A DNA stretch of 13,054 nucleotides, from the NCBI GenBank assembly GCA_044507115.1, contig JBIQJZ010000108.1:1-13054 (forward strand). The letters run 5' to 3'. This document shows positions 6,954 to 13,054 of the stretch, piece by piece (the first letter of the stretch is position 1; each line of letters begins with the position of its first letter). Position numbers and translations under genes: made by a program. This stretch comes from Chryseosolibacter sp044507115. GTDB lineage: Bacteria; Bacteroidota; Bacteroidia; Cytophagales; Cyclobacteriaceae. The notes beneath the pieces were generated by a model. It saw only the letters and a list, made by a program, of their open reading frames with translations. It was not told the origin of the DNA and searched no databases.

Positions 6954-7313
6954 ATGCGTTTATACGGCTTGATTTTCATGGTTGGTGCTCTCGCAGCTGC
7001 TCAGCTGGGTGTGGCACAATCATACCCTGAATTGCAGGCGGTAGCACAGGAAGTAGATCTTGCTAAGTCGGTGCATATTTTCCCCAATCCCGCCACTGAG
7101 GATGTTTTTGTCGAGCTGGACCGTTTGCCGGCTGCAAATGTTATTGTCACGGTACATACCATCATCGGAAACGAACTCCCGGTTGAAAAGGAGGTTATGG
7201 ATGAAAACGTGATTCGTGTCCGGGTAAAAGATCTCGCATCGGGATACTACTTGCTGGCGATCAAGGATGAGGAGTCCAAATTCCGAGGTACGTATAAATT
7301 CCTCAAGCGCTAG
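6954..7313 (+). CDS. Small exported protein consisting mainly of a T9SS type A sorting domain
   Basis: 119 residues. A signal peptide is clear: MRLYGLIFMVGALAAAQLG with likely cleavage after the AQ near 21-22. A short linker (about 23-39, PELQAVAQEVDLAKS) leads to a Por secretion-system C-terminal domain from VHIFPNPATEDVFVEL to the end. This domain has the usual features: the start xFPNP, a strand with VIVTVHTIIGNEL, the late LASGYYLLAI, and a basic end KFLKR. In the type 9 system such a tail directs cargo across the outer membrane and is normally removed by PorU. Here there is almost no cargo, so either the product is a roughly 18-residue peptide or the tail itself is the functional domain. 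It could also be the remnant of a larger protein. Its 3' end overlaps the oppositely oriented lyase gene by 11 bases. Confidence 0.82.
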   Translation: MRLYGLIFMVGALAAAQLGVAQSYPELQAVAQEVDLAKSVHIFPNPATEDVFVELDRLPAANVIVTVHTIIGNELPVEKEVMDENVIRVRVKDLASGYYLLAIKDEESKFRGTYKFLKR

Positions 7314-8361
7314 CCATCAGGCTTCTTAGTTTCTTTCCGAAGTTTTTTACTTCTTCCTCCGTCGTGTCAAAGGCACACATTAACCGCACTTCCATCGTAC
7401 GGTCATTCCACACATAGAAGAACGCTTCTGCCTGCAAAGGGGCTATTACGCGCTCGGGCAGGATGGCAAAGACACCATTCGCCTGCACTTCCTGGGTGAT
7501 GGTAACACCGCTCACTGTTCTAAGCTCCTGTTCCAGCAGTTTTGCCATCAGATTCGCGTGTTCAGCATTTTCTTTCCAAAGGTTGTTCGATAGCAGGGCC
7601 GAGAACTGAGCGCTAATGAAGCGCATCTTGGAATGAAGCTGCATTCCCTGCTTGCGGATGTATCGAAATTCATCCGCCAGGTGGCGGTTGAAGATAATTA
7701 CAGCTTCGCCGAACATCATTCCGTTTTTTGTTCCGCCGAAGGATAACACATCGACTCCGGCATCGCGGGTGAAAGACGCAAAGTCAGCATTCAAGCTAAC
7801 GGCGGCGTTAGCGATGCGGGCGCCGTCCATGTGGGTATGGAGTCCGTGCTTCTTCGCCACTGCTGTGATGCTGCGGATTTCGTCAGCGGAGTAGACGGTC
7901 GCGTACTCAGTACTTTGCGATAGCGATATGACTTTTGCCTGCGGATGATGCTGGTCACCTATACGCCGGATATGCTGCTCAATGCTGTCGGCCCTAAGCT
8001 TACCGTTTGGCGCCGGTATCGGAATAAGTTTACAGCCGAGAAACTTCTCCGGAGCTGTGGACTCGTCGACGTTGATGTGTGCGAGTTCCGCACAGAGAAC
8101 TGCCTGATGCGAGCGGGTCAACGCCTGGAGACCGAGAACATTCGCACCTGTGCCGTTGTATACGAAAAAGACTTCGATGTCGCTCCCGAAGAACTCGCGG
8201 AACTTTCCGATTGCTTCTGCAGTGAAAGGATCATCCCCATAGGAGGTGGTATGGCCGGCGTTAGCCCGTACGAGGGCTTCTAAGACAGCGGGGTGTACGC
8301 CGGCGTAGTTGTCGCTGGCAAAGGTCTTGTGATGCATTGTGTGGTCTGGGCTGTTCACCAT
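7303..8361 (-). CDS. ltaE: PLP-dependent low-specificity L-threonine aldolase / beta-eliminating lyase
   Basis: 352 residues from ATG at 8361. A fold-type I PLP enzyme that cleaves threonine or allo-threonine to glycine and acetaldehyde. Landmarks are FASDNYAGVHPAVLEAL, TTSYGDDPFT (the family's YGDDP), FVYNGTGANVLGL, the aspartate and arginine of HMDGARIANA, and the PLP-lysine in SFGGTKNGMM (about residue 212). The lysine region differs from the SKGLGAPVG form of E. coli LtaE and places it in a divergent branch, so the exact substrate is uncertain. Start choice: GTG at 8409 would add 16 residues; ATG 8361 has AGGA just upstream on this strand; ATG 8337 is also possible and begins at MHHKTFASDN. 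It is transcribed away from the usp gene at 8470 and overlaps the T9SS gene tail to tail. Confidence 0.88.
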   Translation of the reverse strand: MVNSPDHTMHHKTFASDNYAGVHPAVLEALVRANAGHTTSYGDDPFTAEAIGKFREFFGSDIEVFFVYNGTGANVLGLQALTRSHQAVLCAELAHINVDESTAPEKFLGCKLIPIPAPNGKLRADSIEQHIRRIGDQHHPQAKVISLSQSTEYATVYSADEIRSITAVAKKHGLHTHMDGARIANAAVSLNADFASFTRDAGVDVLSFGGTKNGMMFGEAVIIFNRHLADEFRYIRKQGMQLHSKMRFISAQFSALLSNNLWKENAEHANLMAKLLEQELRTVSGVTITQEVQANGVFAILPERVIAPLQAEAFFYVWNDRTMEVRLMCAFDTTEEEVKNFGKKLRSLMASA

Positions 8362-8469
8362 CAATCCTAATTCGCTTGTTCCCAGGATTAGGTATTCGGA
8401 AATTAGCACTAAGCAAATTAAAATACCTATTTTGGATACTAAATGCTTTGATGGTAATTAATTGTCTGC

Positions 8470-9315
8470 ATGGTAAATATTCTCGTTCCGACTGACTTTT
8501 CCCAGCTTTCAAAATCTGCTCTTAAATATGCCATCAAGATCGCCAACCGGTTAGGCGGAAATGTTACGGTATTGCATGTCATGACAACCACCCGGGAGAT
8601 CCGGATGTCCATGTTCGAGAAGATCAGATCATTGGATTACAACGCAGTGGAATCCGCTGAAGAGGAACTCGAGGTGATGATACGGACATTGTCGGAGCAA
8701 TACAAAACTTCACAACCAATTAAATACGACGTTGTTCGGGGTGCTTATTTTCCTTCGACGTTGCTCCGAGAGGCGCGGAGGTTGCGTTCGGGTCTCATCG
8801 TGATGGGTACCCGGGGGGCCAGCGGATTTACGAAGACGATGCTCGGTAGCAACACTAACTCGGTGATCGAGGTGAGTCATATCCCTGTCTTGGCCGTACC
8901 GGAGCGAGCTGACTTCAAGGGATTTCGCAATGTTGTCTATGCAACGGATCTTCAGAATCTTAAGGAGGAACTTGAAATTCTGATCCGGTACATCGAAAAG
9001 TTTGAATCGACTATCCATTTGATACACATCGTACCCCCCGGTCATCAGGTGGGGGAAATTGAGGAGGAGATCCAGGCCGTATTGAATGGCTATAAGTATA
9101 AGAACATCGTTAATCTTGTGCTGGTGGATCACAACATCGGGACGGCGCTGGAGAATTATGTTCAGGTTTCACGAGCCGATGCATTGGCTATGTTCACACA
9201 CGAGATCAGCTTTGTCGAGAAAGTGTTCGATCGCAGTATGACACGCAAGATGGCGTTCCACAGCAAGGTGCCACTACTCGCTTTCCGGCAAACCCGCACG
9301 GAGAAAGGTCTGTAA
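8470..9315 (+). CDS. Two-domain universal stress protein
   Basis: 281 residues in two tandem UspA domains. Domain 1 (1-146) starts MVNILVPTDFSQLSKSALKYAIKIA and has the intact ATP-binding motif, G113-xx-G116-9x-G126-S127, in VMGTRGASGFTKTMLGS, followed by the closing strand IPVLAVP. Domain 2 (about 153-276) begins FRNVVYATDL but its equivalent motif is lost: AMFTHEISFVEKVFDRSMTRKMAFHSKVPLLAF has no GxxG or GS. It is probably non-nucleotide-binding and structural. Tandem forms of this kind are common in Bacteroidetes. The protein is cytosolic. ATG at 8470 has no strong ribosome-binding site. The 60-base AT-rich gap to the lyase gene is a divergent promoter region in which I find no exact TAnnTTTG. 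The gene ends six bases from the convergent asnS stop. Confidence 0.92.
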   Translation: MVNILVPTDFSQLSKSALKYAIKIANRLGGNVTVLHVMTTTREIRMSMFEKIRSLDYNAVESAEEELEVMIRTLSEQYKTSQPIKYDVVRGAYFPSTLLREARRLRSGLIVMGTRGASGFTKTMLGSNTNSVIEVSHIPVLAVPERADFKGFRNVVYATDLQNLKEELEILIRYIEKFESTIHLIHIVPPGHQVGEIEEEIQAVLNGYKYKNIVNLVLVDHNIGTALENYVQVSRADALAMFTHEISFVEKVFDRSMTRKMAFHSKVPLLAFRQTRTEKGL

Positions 9316-9321
9316 TAAGGA

Positions 9322-10764
9322 TCAGAATTCGGCGTTTCCCGGATACCTTGGGAATGGGATGACGTCGCGTATGTTGGTCATGCCTGTAACGAACTGGATC
9401 ATTCGTTCGAATCCCAGACCAAATCCACTGTGCGGAGCAGACCCGAACTTGCGCAGTTCGAGGTACCACCAGAGATCCTTTTCAGGAAGATTGAGTTCCT
9501 GAACCCTTTGAAGCAGACGGTCGTATCGCTCTTCGCGTTGAGACCCACCGATAATCTCCCCAATCCCCGGAAACAGCACATCCATCGCAGCCACCGTTTT
9601 TCCGTCCTCGTTTTGCCGCATGTAGAATGACTTGATTGCAGCCGGGTAATCATATAATACAACCGGCTTCTGGAAATGTTTTTCGACGAGGTAGCGTTCG
9701 TGTTCCGACTGCAGGTCAACGCCCCATTCGTCGATCGGGAACTGGAATTTTTTCTTTTTGTTTGGTGCCGATACTCTCAGTATGTCGATGGCTTCCGTAT
9801 AGCTCAGGCGTTGAAAATCATTGTCAGCCACAAACCTTAGCCGTTCGATTAAACCCAAATCACTTCGCTGGGCCTGGGGTTTGGATTGTTCTTCTTCCTG
9901 CGAGCGCTTGTCCAGGAACTCCAGATCCTCCCCGCAATACTGTAACGCGTAGCTTACCAGGTATTGAAGAAACTCCTGGGCGAGTGCCATGGTGTCGCGG
10001 ATGTCATAGAATGCCATCTCCGGCTCAATCATCCAGAACTCGGCAAGGTGGCGAGTAGTGTTGGAATTTTCCGCGCGGAAAGTAGGTCCGAACGTATAGA
10101 TGTCACCAAGCGCCATCGCGTACGTCTCTCCCTCGAGTTGTCCCGAGACTGTGAGGTTAGTATCGCGGCCAAAAAAATCTTGGCTGAAATCCACGTTGCC
10201 ATGTTCGTCCCTCGGCGGGTTTTCGGCATCAAGGGTGGTCACCCGAAACATTGCCCCGGCTCCCTCGGCGTCGGACGCGGTGATGATCGGTGTATGGATA
10301 TAGAAGAATCCCCGATCATGGAAGAACTGGTGAACGGCGAATGCCATTGCATGGCGAATCCTCATCACAGCGCCAAAAGTGCTCGTCCTTCCCCGAAGGT
10401 GGGCGATCTCCCTGAGAAACTCGAGCGAGTGTTTCTTCGGTTGTAGCGGATACTTTTCTGGATCACTATCACCAAGTATCGTTACCGAAGTCACTCTGAT
10501 TTCGACAGGCTGGCCTTTTGCCGGGGACGTCACGAGGTTGCCCGTGACGGACACACAGGCGCCGGTCGTGATTCTCCTGAGTGTTGTCTCGGGGGTGTTG
10601 GTAAAGTCGACAACCGCCTGGATGTTCCGGATAGTAGAACCATCGTTAATAGCGATAAACTGGTTGTTTCGGAATGTTCGTACCCACCCCTGAACAGTCA
10701 CCTCCTGGTTCGCCGGGGTCGTCGACAATAATTGCTTGATCTTCGTTCGTTCCATACTTTCCAT
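9322..10764 (-). CDS. asnS: Asparaginyl-tRNA synthetase
   Basis: 480 residues from ATG at 10764. A class IIb synthetase that charges tRNA-Asn. The N-terminal OB-fold anticodon-binding domain carries VTVQGWVRTFRNNQFIAINDGS. The catalytic core shows ITASDAEGAGAMF, motif 2 FRAENSNTTRHLAEFWMIEPE, DWGVDL-type WGVDLQSEHERYL, GIGEIIGGSQREER and motif 3 HSGFGLGFERM. A charged stretch (LDKRSQEEEQSKPQAQRSDLG) is inserted in the core, as I recall for Bacteroidetes enzymes. The C-terminus FPRYPGNAEF is normal. A start at 10824 would add an unusual Arg/Phe-rich 20-residue leader (MKFRHFFRFLRT...) before the usual MERTKIKQLL; ATG 10755 is a further alternative. Divergent from rpoN and convergent with usp. 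Confidence 0.96.
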   Translation of the reverse strand: MESMERTKIKQLLSTTPANQEVTVQGWVRTFRNNQFIAINDGSTIRNIQAVVDFTNTPETTLRRITTGACVSVTGNLVTSPAKGQPVEIRVTSVTILGDSDPEKYPLQPKKHSLEFLREIAHLRGRTSTFGAVMRIRHAMAFAVHQFFHDRGFFYIHTPIITASDAEGAGAMFRVTTLDAENPPRDEHGNVDFSQDFFGRDTNLTVSGQLEGETYAMALGDIYTFGPTFRAENSNTTRHLAEFWMIEPEMAFYDIRDTMALAQEFLQYLVSYALQYCGEDLEFLDKRSQEEEQSKPQAQRSDLGLIERLRFVADNDFQRLSYTEAIDILRVSAPNKKKKFQFPIDEWGVDLQSEHERYLVEKHFQKPVVLYDYPAAIKSFYMRQNEDGKTVAAMDVLFPGIGEIIGGSQREERYDRLLQRVQELNLPEKDLWWYLELRKFGSAPHSGFGLGFERMIQFVTGMTNIRDVIPFPRYPGNAEF

Positions 10765-10917
10765 GTAAGGCCGGTGCCGCTCGCCGGGAGTCCGCAAAAA
10801 ACGAAAAAAGTGGCGGAATTTCATAGCCGCGGGCCGGCAACTGATGGGTGTTTAGCCTATTTATAGTATTTTAACCTTGCCTCGGCACCGCCAAACATGA
10901 GTGGTTTCAGAACTGAC

Positions 10918-10952
10918 TTGAATTAATAACTTTGTGCAGGTGTTGAATTAAT
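10918..10952. repeat. 10-bp direct repeat in the rpoN leader
   Basis: TTGAATTAAT occurs at 10918-10927 and again at 10943-10952, 25 bases apart start to start. The second copy runs into the perfect 10-base palindrome GAATTAATTC (10945-10954). The two copies flank the rpoN -7 element, the first overlapping its leading T. This is a candidate operator or chance repeat in AT-rich DNA. Confidence 0.5.
10927..10934 (+). promoter_or_regulatory. Bacteroidetes-type -7 element upstream of rpoN
   Basis: TAACTTTG fits TAnnTTTG exactly, 32 bases before the rpoN ATG. TTTC at 10905-10908, 18 bases upstream, is a weak -33 partner. The predicted transcript would have a leader of about 25-30 bases containing the second copy of TTGAATTAAT. 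Confidence 0.5.
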
Positions 10953-10966
10953 TCTCTACGTCGAAG

Positions 10967-12412
10967 ATGCAGAAACTGGGCCTAAATCAATCTTTACAAC
11001 AGAAGCTGTCTCCCCAGCAGATACAGTTCATCAAGCTGTTGCAGGTTCCAACTGCGGAACTGGAGAGCCGGATTGAGGAGGAGTTGGAGAACAATCCGGC
11101 ACTGGAAGAAGGTGAGGAGAAAGATACGCATGACGACACGCCAACGGAAGACGACAATCAGGAGTCGACCGCGGAGGATGAGATCGACATAAAGGACTAT
11201 CTCCAGGAAGACGACTACAGCGGCTACAAGATGCAGGGTGATGGTGATGGCGAGGAGGATCGCGAGATGCCGATACCGATGTCGACGTCCCTTCATGAAT
11301 CCCTCATGAACCAACTGGACTATATCGGCCTTGACGACAAGCAGTACCTCATTGGGAAACAGCTGATCGGAAGCATAGAGAGCGACGGATACATCCGCCG
11401 CGAACTTGAGGCCATTGCGAATGACCTCGCGTTCTCCCAAGGAATTGAGGCTGGCGTTGATGAGATCGAAGAGGTTCTTAGAAGGATACAGACCTTTGAT
11501 CCGCCAGGGATTGCAGCCCGGGATCTCCAGGAGTGTCTACTGCTCCAGCTGGAGCGAATGGACAATGGCCACAATATCGATGTGGTCGTTGCGAAAAAGA
11601 TCATCACTGAATGCTTTGAAGAGTTCATCAAGAAGCACTACCAGAAGATTCAGAAAAAACTTGAGACGGAAGACGAGGAATTCGTCAAGGATGCAATTGA
11701 ACTGATCGTGAAACTGAACCCCAAACCGGGGGGTGGCACCACCGCCTCAATGGTGAAGAATCAGTATATCATCCCGGATTTTATCCTGACCAACAACAAC
11801 GGCAAACTGGAACTTGCCCTTAACAGCCGGAATGCACCTGAATTGCGGGTCAGTCGCTCGTATACCGACATGTTCAAAGCTTACGATAAGAGTGACAAGC
11901 GCGATAAGAAGTTGAAGGAGGCGGTGACATTTGTTAAGCAAAAGCTTGATGCAGCCAAATGGTTTATCGATGCAATTAAACAGCGGCAACAGACATTGCT
12001 GAGAACCATGCGGGCTATCGTGGATTTCCAATATGATTTTTTTCTAGAGGGGGATGAAACAAAGCTCAAGCCGATGATCTTGAAGGACATCGCGAACATG
12101 ATCAACATGGATATTTCGACAGTGTCCCGGGTTGCTAGCAGCAAGTCTGTTCAGACCGATTTTGGAATCTACCCGCTGAAGTATTTCTTTTCCGAAGGTA
12201 TTTCAACTGACTCCGGAGAGGAGGTAAGTAGCCGGGAAGTCAAGCAGATTATTAAGGACATTATCGACGCCGAGGACAAAGACAAGCCCTATTCGGACGA
12301 CAAACTTGAAAAGATACTTAACGAGAAAGGCTACAACATCGCACGACGTACGGTGGCGAAGTATCGGGAACAATTGAACATACCAGTGGCACGCTTGCGC
12401 AAGGAGATATAG
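10967..12412 (+). CDS. rpoN: RNA polymerase sigma-54 factor
   Basis: 481 residues, normal length. Region I (1-47) is Gln/Leu-rich, with LNQSLQQKLSPQQIQFIKLLQ, and contacts activators. Region II (about 48-104) is a long acidic linker rich in Asp and Glu. The core-binding domain follows (about 105-300), with SLHESLMNQLD, IGKQLIGSIESDGYI and TFDPPGIAARDLQECLLLQL. The DNA-binding part has the helix-turn-helix near DISTVSRVASSKSVQTDFG and the diagnostic RpoN box ARRTVAKYRE at 459-468, which reads the -24 GG element. Sigma-54 needs AAA+ enhancer-binding activators; none are in the window. ATG at 10967 begins the family's standard N-terminus. The gene is followed two bases later by the PAP2-like gene, whose ribosome-binding site lies within rpoN's last codons. 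An asnS gene lies divergently upstream. Confidence 0.97.
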   Translation: MQKLGLNQSLQQKLSPQQIQFIKLLQVPTAELESRIEEELENNPALEEGEEKDTHDDTPTEDDNQESTAEDEIDIKDYLQEDDYSGYKMQGDGDGEEDREMPIPMSTSLHESLMNQLDYIGLDDKQYLIGKQLIGSIESDGYIRRELEAIANDLAFSQGIEAGVDEIEEVLRRIQTFDPPGIAARDLQECLLLQLERMDNGHNIDVVVAKKIITECFEEFIKKHYQKIQKKLETEDEEFVKDAIELIVKLNPKPGGGTTASMVKNQYIIPDFILTNNNGKLELALNSRNAPELRVSRSYTDMFKAYDKSDKRDKKLKEAVTFVKQKLDAAKWFIDAIKQRQQTLLRTMRAIVDFQYDFFLEGDETKLKPMILKDIANMINMDISTVSRVASSKSVQTDFGIYPLKYFFSEGISTDSGEEVSSREVKQIIKDIIDAEDKDKPYSDDKLEKILNEKGYNIARRTVAKYREQLNIPVARLRKEI

Positions 12413-12414
12413 GT

Positions 12415-13044
12415 ATGTGGGCGCGAGTCGTTTCCTTTCTTTTTCATCCCCTACTCATTCCGACTTATTTTTTTTCTTTTCTGTCGCTGACGGTACCTAC
12501 TGCGCTTGCGCCGGTAGCACCACATGTGCAATCGCAGGTCTTGGGGTTTGTGTTTCTAGTCACGTGCGTGATCCCGGTTCTGAACCTCGGGATGGTTCGA
12601 TCACTCGGGGGATTCCGGACGTTCGAGATGCCAACGCGTAAAGAACGGATGGTGCCATTTGTTCTCATCTCTGTCATTTACGTGGCGGTGACGTTTATGT
12701 TCGGAGCTTATGGCAAGATGACGCTGAACGATAGTTTCCTGAAGTTCATCATTGTGATCGACATGCTTGTGGTAGCCGCGACGGTTGCTACTTTTTTCTT
12801 CAAGGTCAGTGTCCACACGCTGGCCGTGTGGGGGCTTGTGGGTATACTGGTTCCATTGAACAAAATCACCGAGATCGAGTCCGTGTTTTACGGAACAGTG
12901 GCAGTAATCGCGCTTGCCGGGTTTATTATGTCAGCGCGATTGATAACGGGCGCACATACGTCCAGAGAAGTAATGTGGGGAGCAGTGATGGGATTGATCA
13001 CCGGGTTTGGCGGCATGCTGATCCTATTCCGCAATCTGGCATAA
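12415..13044 (+). CDS. PAP2-like integral membrane protein with degenerate phosphatase motifs
   Basis: 209 residues, almost entirely hydrophobic with about six transmembrane segments. Family traces of type 2 phosphatidic acid phosphatases can be read. RKERMVPF (75-82) stands in for the KxxxxxxRP motif, K130-VSVH134 for PSGH, and SARLITGAHTSREV (173-186) for SRxxxxxHxxxD, with R175, H181 and a Glu (185) in place of the Asp. The likely catalytic histidines are thus retained but the loops are altered, so it may act on a lipid phosphate such as undecaprenyl pyrophosphate or be inactive. The conserved N-terminal FHPLLIPTY is, from memory, common in Bacteroidetes members. ATG at 12415 has AAGGAG at 12401-12406, a proper Shine-Dalgarno sequence inside the end of rpoN, so the two genes are probably cotranscribed. 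Confidence 0.75.
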   Translation: MWARVVSFLFHPLLIPTYFFSFLSLTVPTALAPVAPHVQSQVLGFVFLVTCVIPVLNLGMVRSLGGFRTFEMPTRKERMVPFVLISVIYVAVTFMFGAYGKMTLNDSFLKFIIVIDMLVVAATVATFFFKVSVHTLAVWGLVGILVPLNKITEIESVFYGTVAVIALAGFIMSARLITGAHTSREVMWGAVMGLITGFGGMLILFRNLA

Positions 13045-13054
13045 AAACACGTCC

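Noticed and set aside
7339..7353. Palindrome GAAGT-T5-ACTTC just past the T9SS gene stop
   Set aside because: It lies in the coding end of the lyase gene (residues EEVKNFGKK) and is AT-rich and only 5 bp; not convincing as a terminator.
10892..10899. CATGTTTG on the minus strand as an asnS -7 element
   Set aside because: One mismatch to TAnnTTTG, and 128 bases from the preferred asnS start; too weak to call.
10994..11440. 148-residue minus-strand open frame inside rpoN
   Set aside because: Its hydrophobic translation is what antisense to the Gln/Glu/Asp-rich regions I and II would give. No start context or family match.
1..13054. Mobile element, CRISPR, defence system or RNA gene
   Set aside because: No transposase, integrase, spaced repeats, tRNA cloverleaf or defence-type domain was seen; nearly all of the window is accounted for by housekeeping-type genes.

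Overview
The window reads as an ordinary stretch of a Bacteroidetes (Bacteroidota) chromosome, most likely from the Cytophagales side of the phylum. Three things point there. There is a small exported protein with a Por-type (T9SS type A) C-terminal sorting domain. TAnnTTTG-type -7 promoter elements precede nuoA and rpoN, and classical Shine-Dalgarno sequences are mostly absent. The asnS and AsnRS insert features and the divergent asnS/rpoN arrangement also resemble that group, the latter from memory. Base composition is even, around 50% GC, and I see no insertion sequence, prophage gene, CRISPR array, tRNA or rRNA.

Layout, left to right. (1) 1-1433 +: the 3' end of a universal stress protein gene, then a membrane-anchored J-domain protein followed one base later by a YciH/SUI1-type translation initiation factor. 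(2) 1507-2433 +: a YitT/DUF2179 membrane protein. (3) 2516-5262 +: nuoA-nuoB-nuoC-nuoD, the quinone-side and connecting subunits of NADH:quinone oxidoreductase, tightly overlapped; nuoE does not follow. (4) 5335-6834 +: the bifunctional NAD(P)HX epimerase/dehydratase nnr. (5) 6954-7313 +: a signal peptide plus a T9SS sorting tail with almost no cargo between them. (6) 7303-8361 -: a PLP-dependent threonine-aldolase-type lyase, overlapping the previous gene tail to tail. (7) 8470-9315 +: a two-domain universal stress protein. (8) 9322-10764 -: asparaginyl-tRNA synthetase, convergent with the stress protein. (9) 10967-12412 +: sigma-54 (rpoN), divergent from asnS, followed 2 bases later by a degenerate PAP2-like membrane protein (12415-13044).

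Functional links. nuoABCD and nnr both concern the NADH pool: complex I oxidises NADH and Nnr repairs its hydrated, inhibitory form. The J-domain/SUI1 pair joins protein folding and translation initiation, and two stress proteins lie at opposite ends. These are mostly housekeeping genes. I found no convincing new multi-gene system. The items most worth a second look are the nearly cargo-less T9SS protein, the three-pass J-protein coupled to SUI1, the truncated nuo cluster joined to nnr, two hairpins of the same geometry at cluster boundaries, the promoter that nearly abuts the nuoA start, and a direct repeat with a palindrome in the rpoN leader. No gene-free stretch exceeds 300 bases.
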